Shown here piece by piece: positions 4,927 through 6,033 of a DNA stretch of 6,033 bases. The number at the start of each line of letters is the position of its first letter. The stretch's first letter is position 1. The translations under genes and the position numbers were made by a program. This stretch comes from Cyclobacteriaceae bacterium (GTDB taxonomy: Bacteria > Bacteroidota > Bacteroidia > Cytophagales > Cyclobacteriaceae): contig JAOUOM010000145.1 of the NCBI GenBank assembly GCA_029880385.1, forward strand, positions 1 to 6,033. Reading direction: 5' to 3'. Under the pieces are notes generated by a model, which worked only from the letters and a program-made list of their open reading frames with translations, searched no databases and was not told the DNA's origin.

Positions 4927-6003
4927 ATGATAAGCAAGGATTCGCTACATATAGATTGGATAACTAAAGTATCTACAGCCAACAGAAAGGCTGATAAGAT
5001 ATTGATTGAAAAAGTAATTCGCGCACTACTTCTCCTTGAAGGATTAGCAAAGCAGAAATTGGATTTTGTTTTCAAAGGAGGAACCGCTTTGATGCTGATA
5101 CTGGATTCGTCAAAAAGACTATCCATAGACATTGATATAATCATAGGAAAAGAACCGACTGATTTGGAGAAGATATTTAATGACTTACCAGAATCACAAG
5201 GATTTACAAGGTTTGAACTTCAGGAAAGAAAAGCTGCAACCAATATCCAAAAAGCTCATTATAAATTCTTTTACAAGCCCATTCATCAAACCCAAGCCGA
5301 AGAAGAAAGCATTTTACTGGACATACTTTTTGAGAAAGTTGGATATCAAAAAATCAATCAAATCCCAGTCGATTCAAAATTCATTGTATCAGAAGGTGAG
5401 CCACTCTCTGTCAAAGTACCTTCAAAAGAGGATATTCTTGGAGATAAGCTAACCGCTTTCGCACCAAATACCACGGGCATTCCATACTTCAAAGGCAAAA
5501 CCAGCATGAGTATGGAAATACTTAAACAACTCTATGACGTGGGAAACCTGATTGATATTTCAGAGGACATTGATTTGGTCAAAAGCACTTTTGAGTCATT
5601 CGCATCAACGGAACTTGCCTATAGAGATCAATCAGGAAAAACAGCAGAAGATGTTCTTGAAGATATCTACCAGACATCATTATGCATTGTGAGCAGAGGT
5701 GCGGCCGGCAATGGTGACTTTGAACAATTGCAAACGGGCATCCAACGAGTTTCAAGATTTATTTTCTCGGAGACTTTTCATATTGACAAAGCGATTACTG
5801 CCGCTTCCAAGGCAGCCTACTTAGCTGTTCTGATACGATCCAAAGAAGTGGCAATCGAGAAATATGGTGATCCCAGAATCATGAAAGATTGGGTCATTGG
5901 AGAACCATTTTGGCCAAGGCTTAACAGGCTGAAAAAATCAAATCCGGAGGCATTTTTCTACTGGTATAAAATATTTGAATTAAACGGAGGAGAACAGAAT
6001 TAA
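4927..6003 (+). CDS. AbiEii-type nucleotidyltransferase toxin
   Basis: This 358-residue protein belongs to the nucleotidyltransferase AbiEii/AbiGii toxin family (DUF1814 group), the toxin half of type IV toxin-antitoxin and phage-abortive systems. Motif I is FKGGTAL (residues 49-55), followed by RLSIDIDI (64-71) with the metal-binding pair Asp68/Asp70. A later LGDKLTAF (171-178) supplies the conserved Lys174 motif. The C-terminal half is mostly helical, with no signal peptide or membrane segment, so it acts in the cytoplasm. Related toxins transfer nucleotides, in some cases to tRNA 3' ends; the substrate here is unknown. ATG 4927 is preceded by a weak GAAGAA purine stretch and lies 26 nt after the antitoxin stop, so the two genes form an operon. 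The frame is intact and all key residues are present. The C-terminal GGAGGAG (5986-5992) resembles a ribosome-binding site, but no start codon follows within the window. Confidence 0.9.
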   Translation: MISKDSLHIDWITKVSTANRKADKILIEKVIRALLLLEGLAKQKLDFVFKGGTALMLILDSSKRLSIDIDIIIGKEPTDLEKIFNDLPESQGFTRFELQERKAATNIQKAHYKFFYKPIHQTQAEEESILLDILFEKVGYQKINQIPVDSKFIVSEGEPLSVKVPSKEDILGDKLTAFAPNTTGIPYFKGKTSMSMEILKQLYDVGNLIDISEDIDLVKSTFESFASTELAYRDQSGKTAEDVLEDIYQTSLCIVSRGAAGNGDFEQLQTGIQRVSRFIFSETFHIDKAITAASKAAYLAVLIRSKEVAIEKYGDPRIMKDWVIGEPFWPRLNRLKKSNPEAFFYWYKIFELNGGEQN

Positions 6004-6033
6004 AGGGAAGATCATCCGTACATTACACAGATA

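Noticed and set aside
4881..5144. 87-codon open frame on the minus strand at the antitoxin-toxin junction
   Set aside because: It is opposite the N-terminal half of the AbiEii gene, including its GGT and DxD motifs, and has no family resemblance.
6004..6033. Start of another gene after the toxin
   Set aside because: Thirty bases remain, with no start codon in them; nothing can be supported.

Overview
The window looks like a Bacteroidota (Bacteroidetes) chromosome, most likely Cytophagia- or Flavobacteriia-like. Two things suggest this. The first gene combines a PD40-type propeller, carboxypeptidase-regulatory-like repeats and an OmpA C-terminal domain, a layout typical of that phylum. Two promoters also match the Bacteroidota -7 element TAnnTTTG exactly. 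The assignment is inference; no rRNA or species marker is present.

Layout. (1) 2-2020: 3' part of a large outer-membrane/peptidoglycan-anchoring OmpA-family protein, cut by the left edge and followed by a clear rho-independent terminator (2042-2071). (2) 2072-2430: a GC-rich stretch with no credible gene but several strong hairpins. One of them has a T-run on the minus strand, so a minus-strand structured RNA is possible. (3) 2431-2762: AT-rich DNA with four CAAACG hexamers spaced exactly 10 bp, a 12-bp perfect inverted repeat and a promoter. (4) 2763-3913: a class II Fic-domain AMP-transferase-like gene with intact catalytic and inhibitory motifs, split by a one-base frameshift at an A run near 3114-3119. 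(5) 3912-4087: a 64-bp imperfect hairpin touching the Fic stop codon and carrying AAC/GTT cores (attC-like), then a second large inverted repeat. (6) 4088-6003: an AbiE-type (type IV) toxin-antitoxin pair. An AbiEi-like winged-helix antitoxin with no standard start codon is followed 26 nt later by an AbiEii nucleotidyltransferase toxin.

How it fits together. The left gene and the right part differ in base composition (OmpA gene near 50% GC; Fic and AbiE regions clearly AT-richer). The right part reads as an accessory block of stress/defence genes that each carry their own promoter. The best regulatory observation is a pair of operator-like palindromes with the same geometry (10-bp arms, half-site TTGGCAGCAA, 7-bp spacer). 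One overlaps the -33 element of the antitoxin promoter. The other lies exactly on the antitoxin-toxin junction. This suggests autoregulation by the antitoxin at two points. A second theme is cassette-like organisation: GTTAGCTTCAT-type direct repeats bracket the Fic gene, and an attC-like hairpin starts at its stop codon. That part is a hypothesis.
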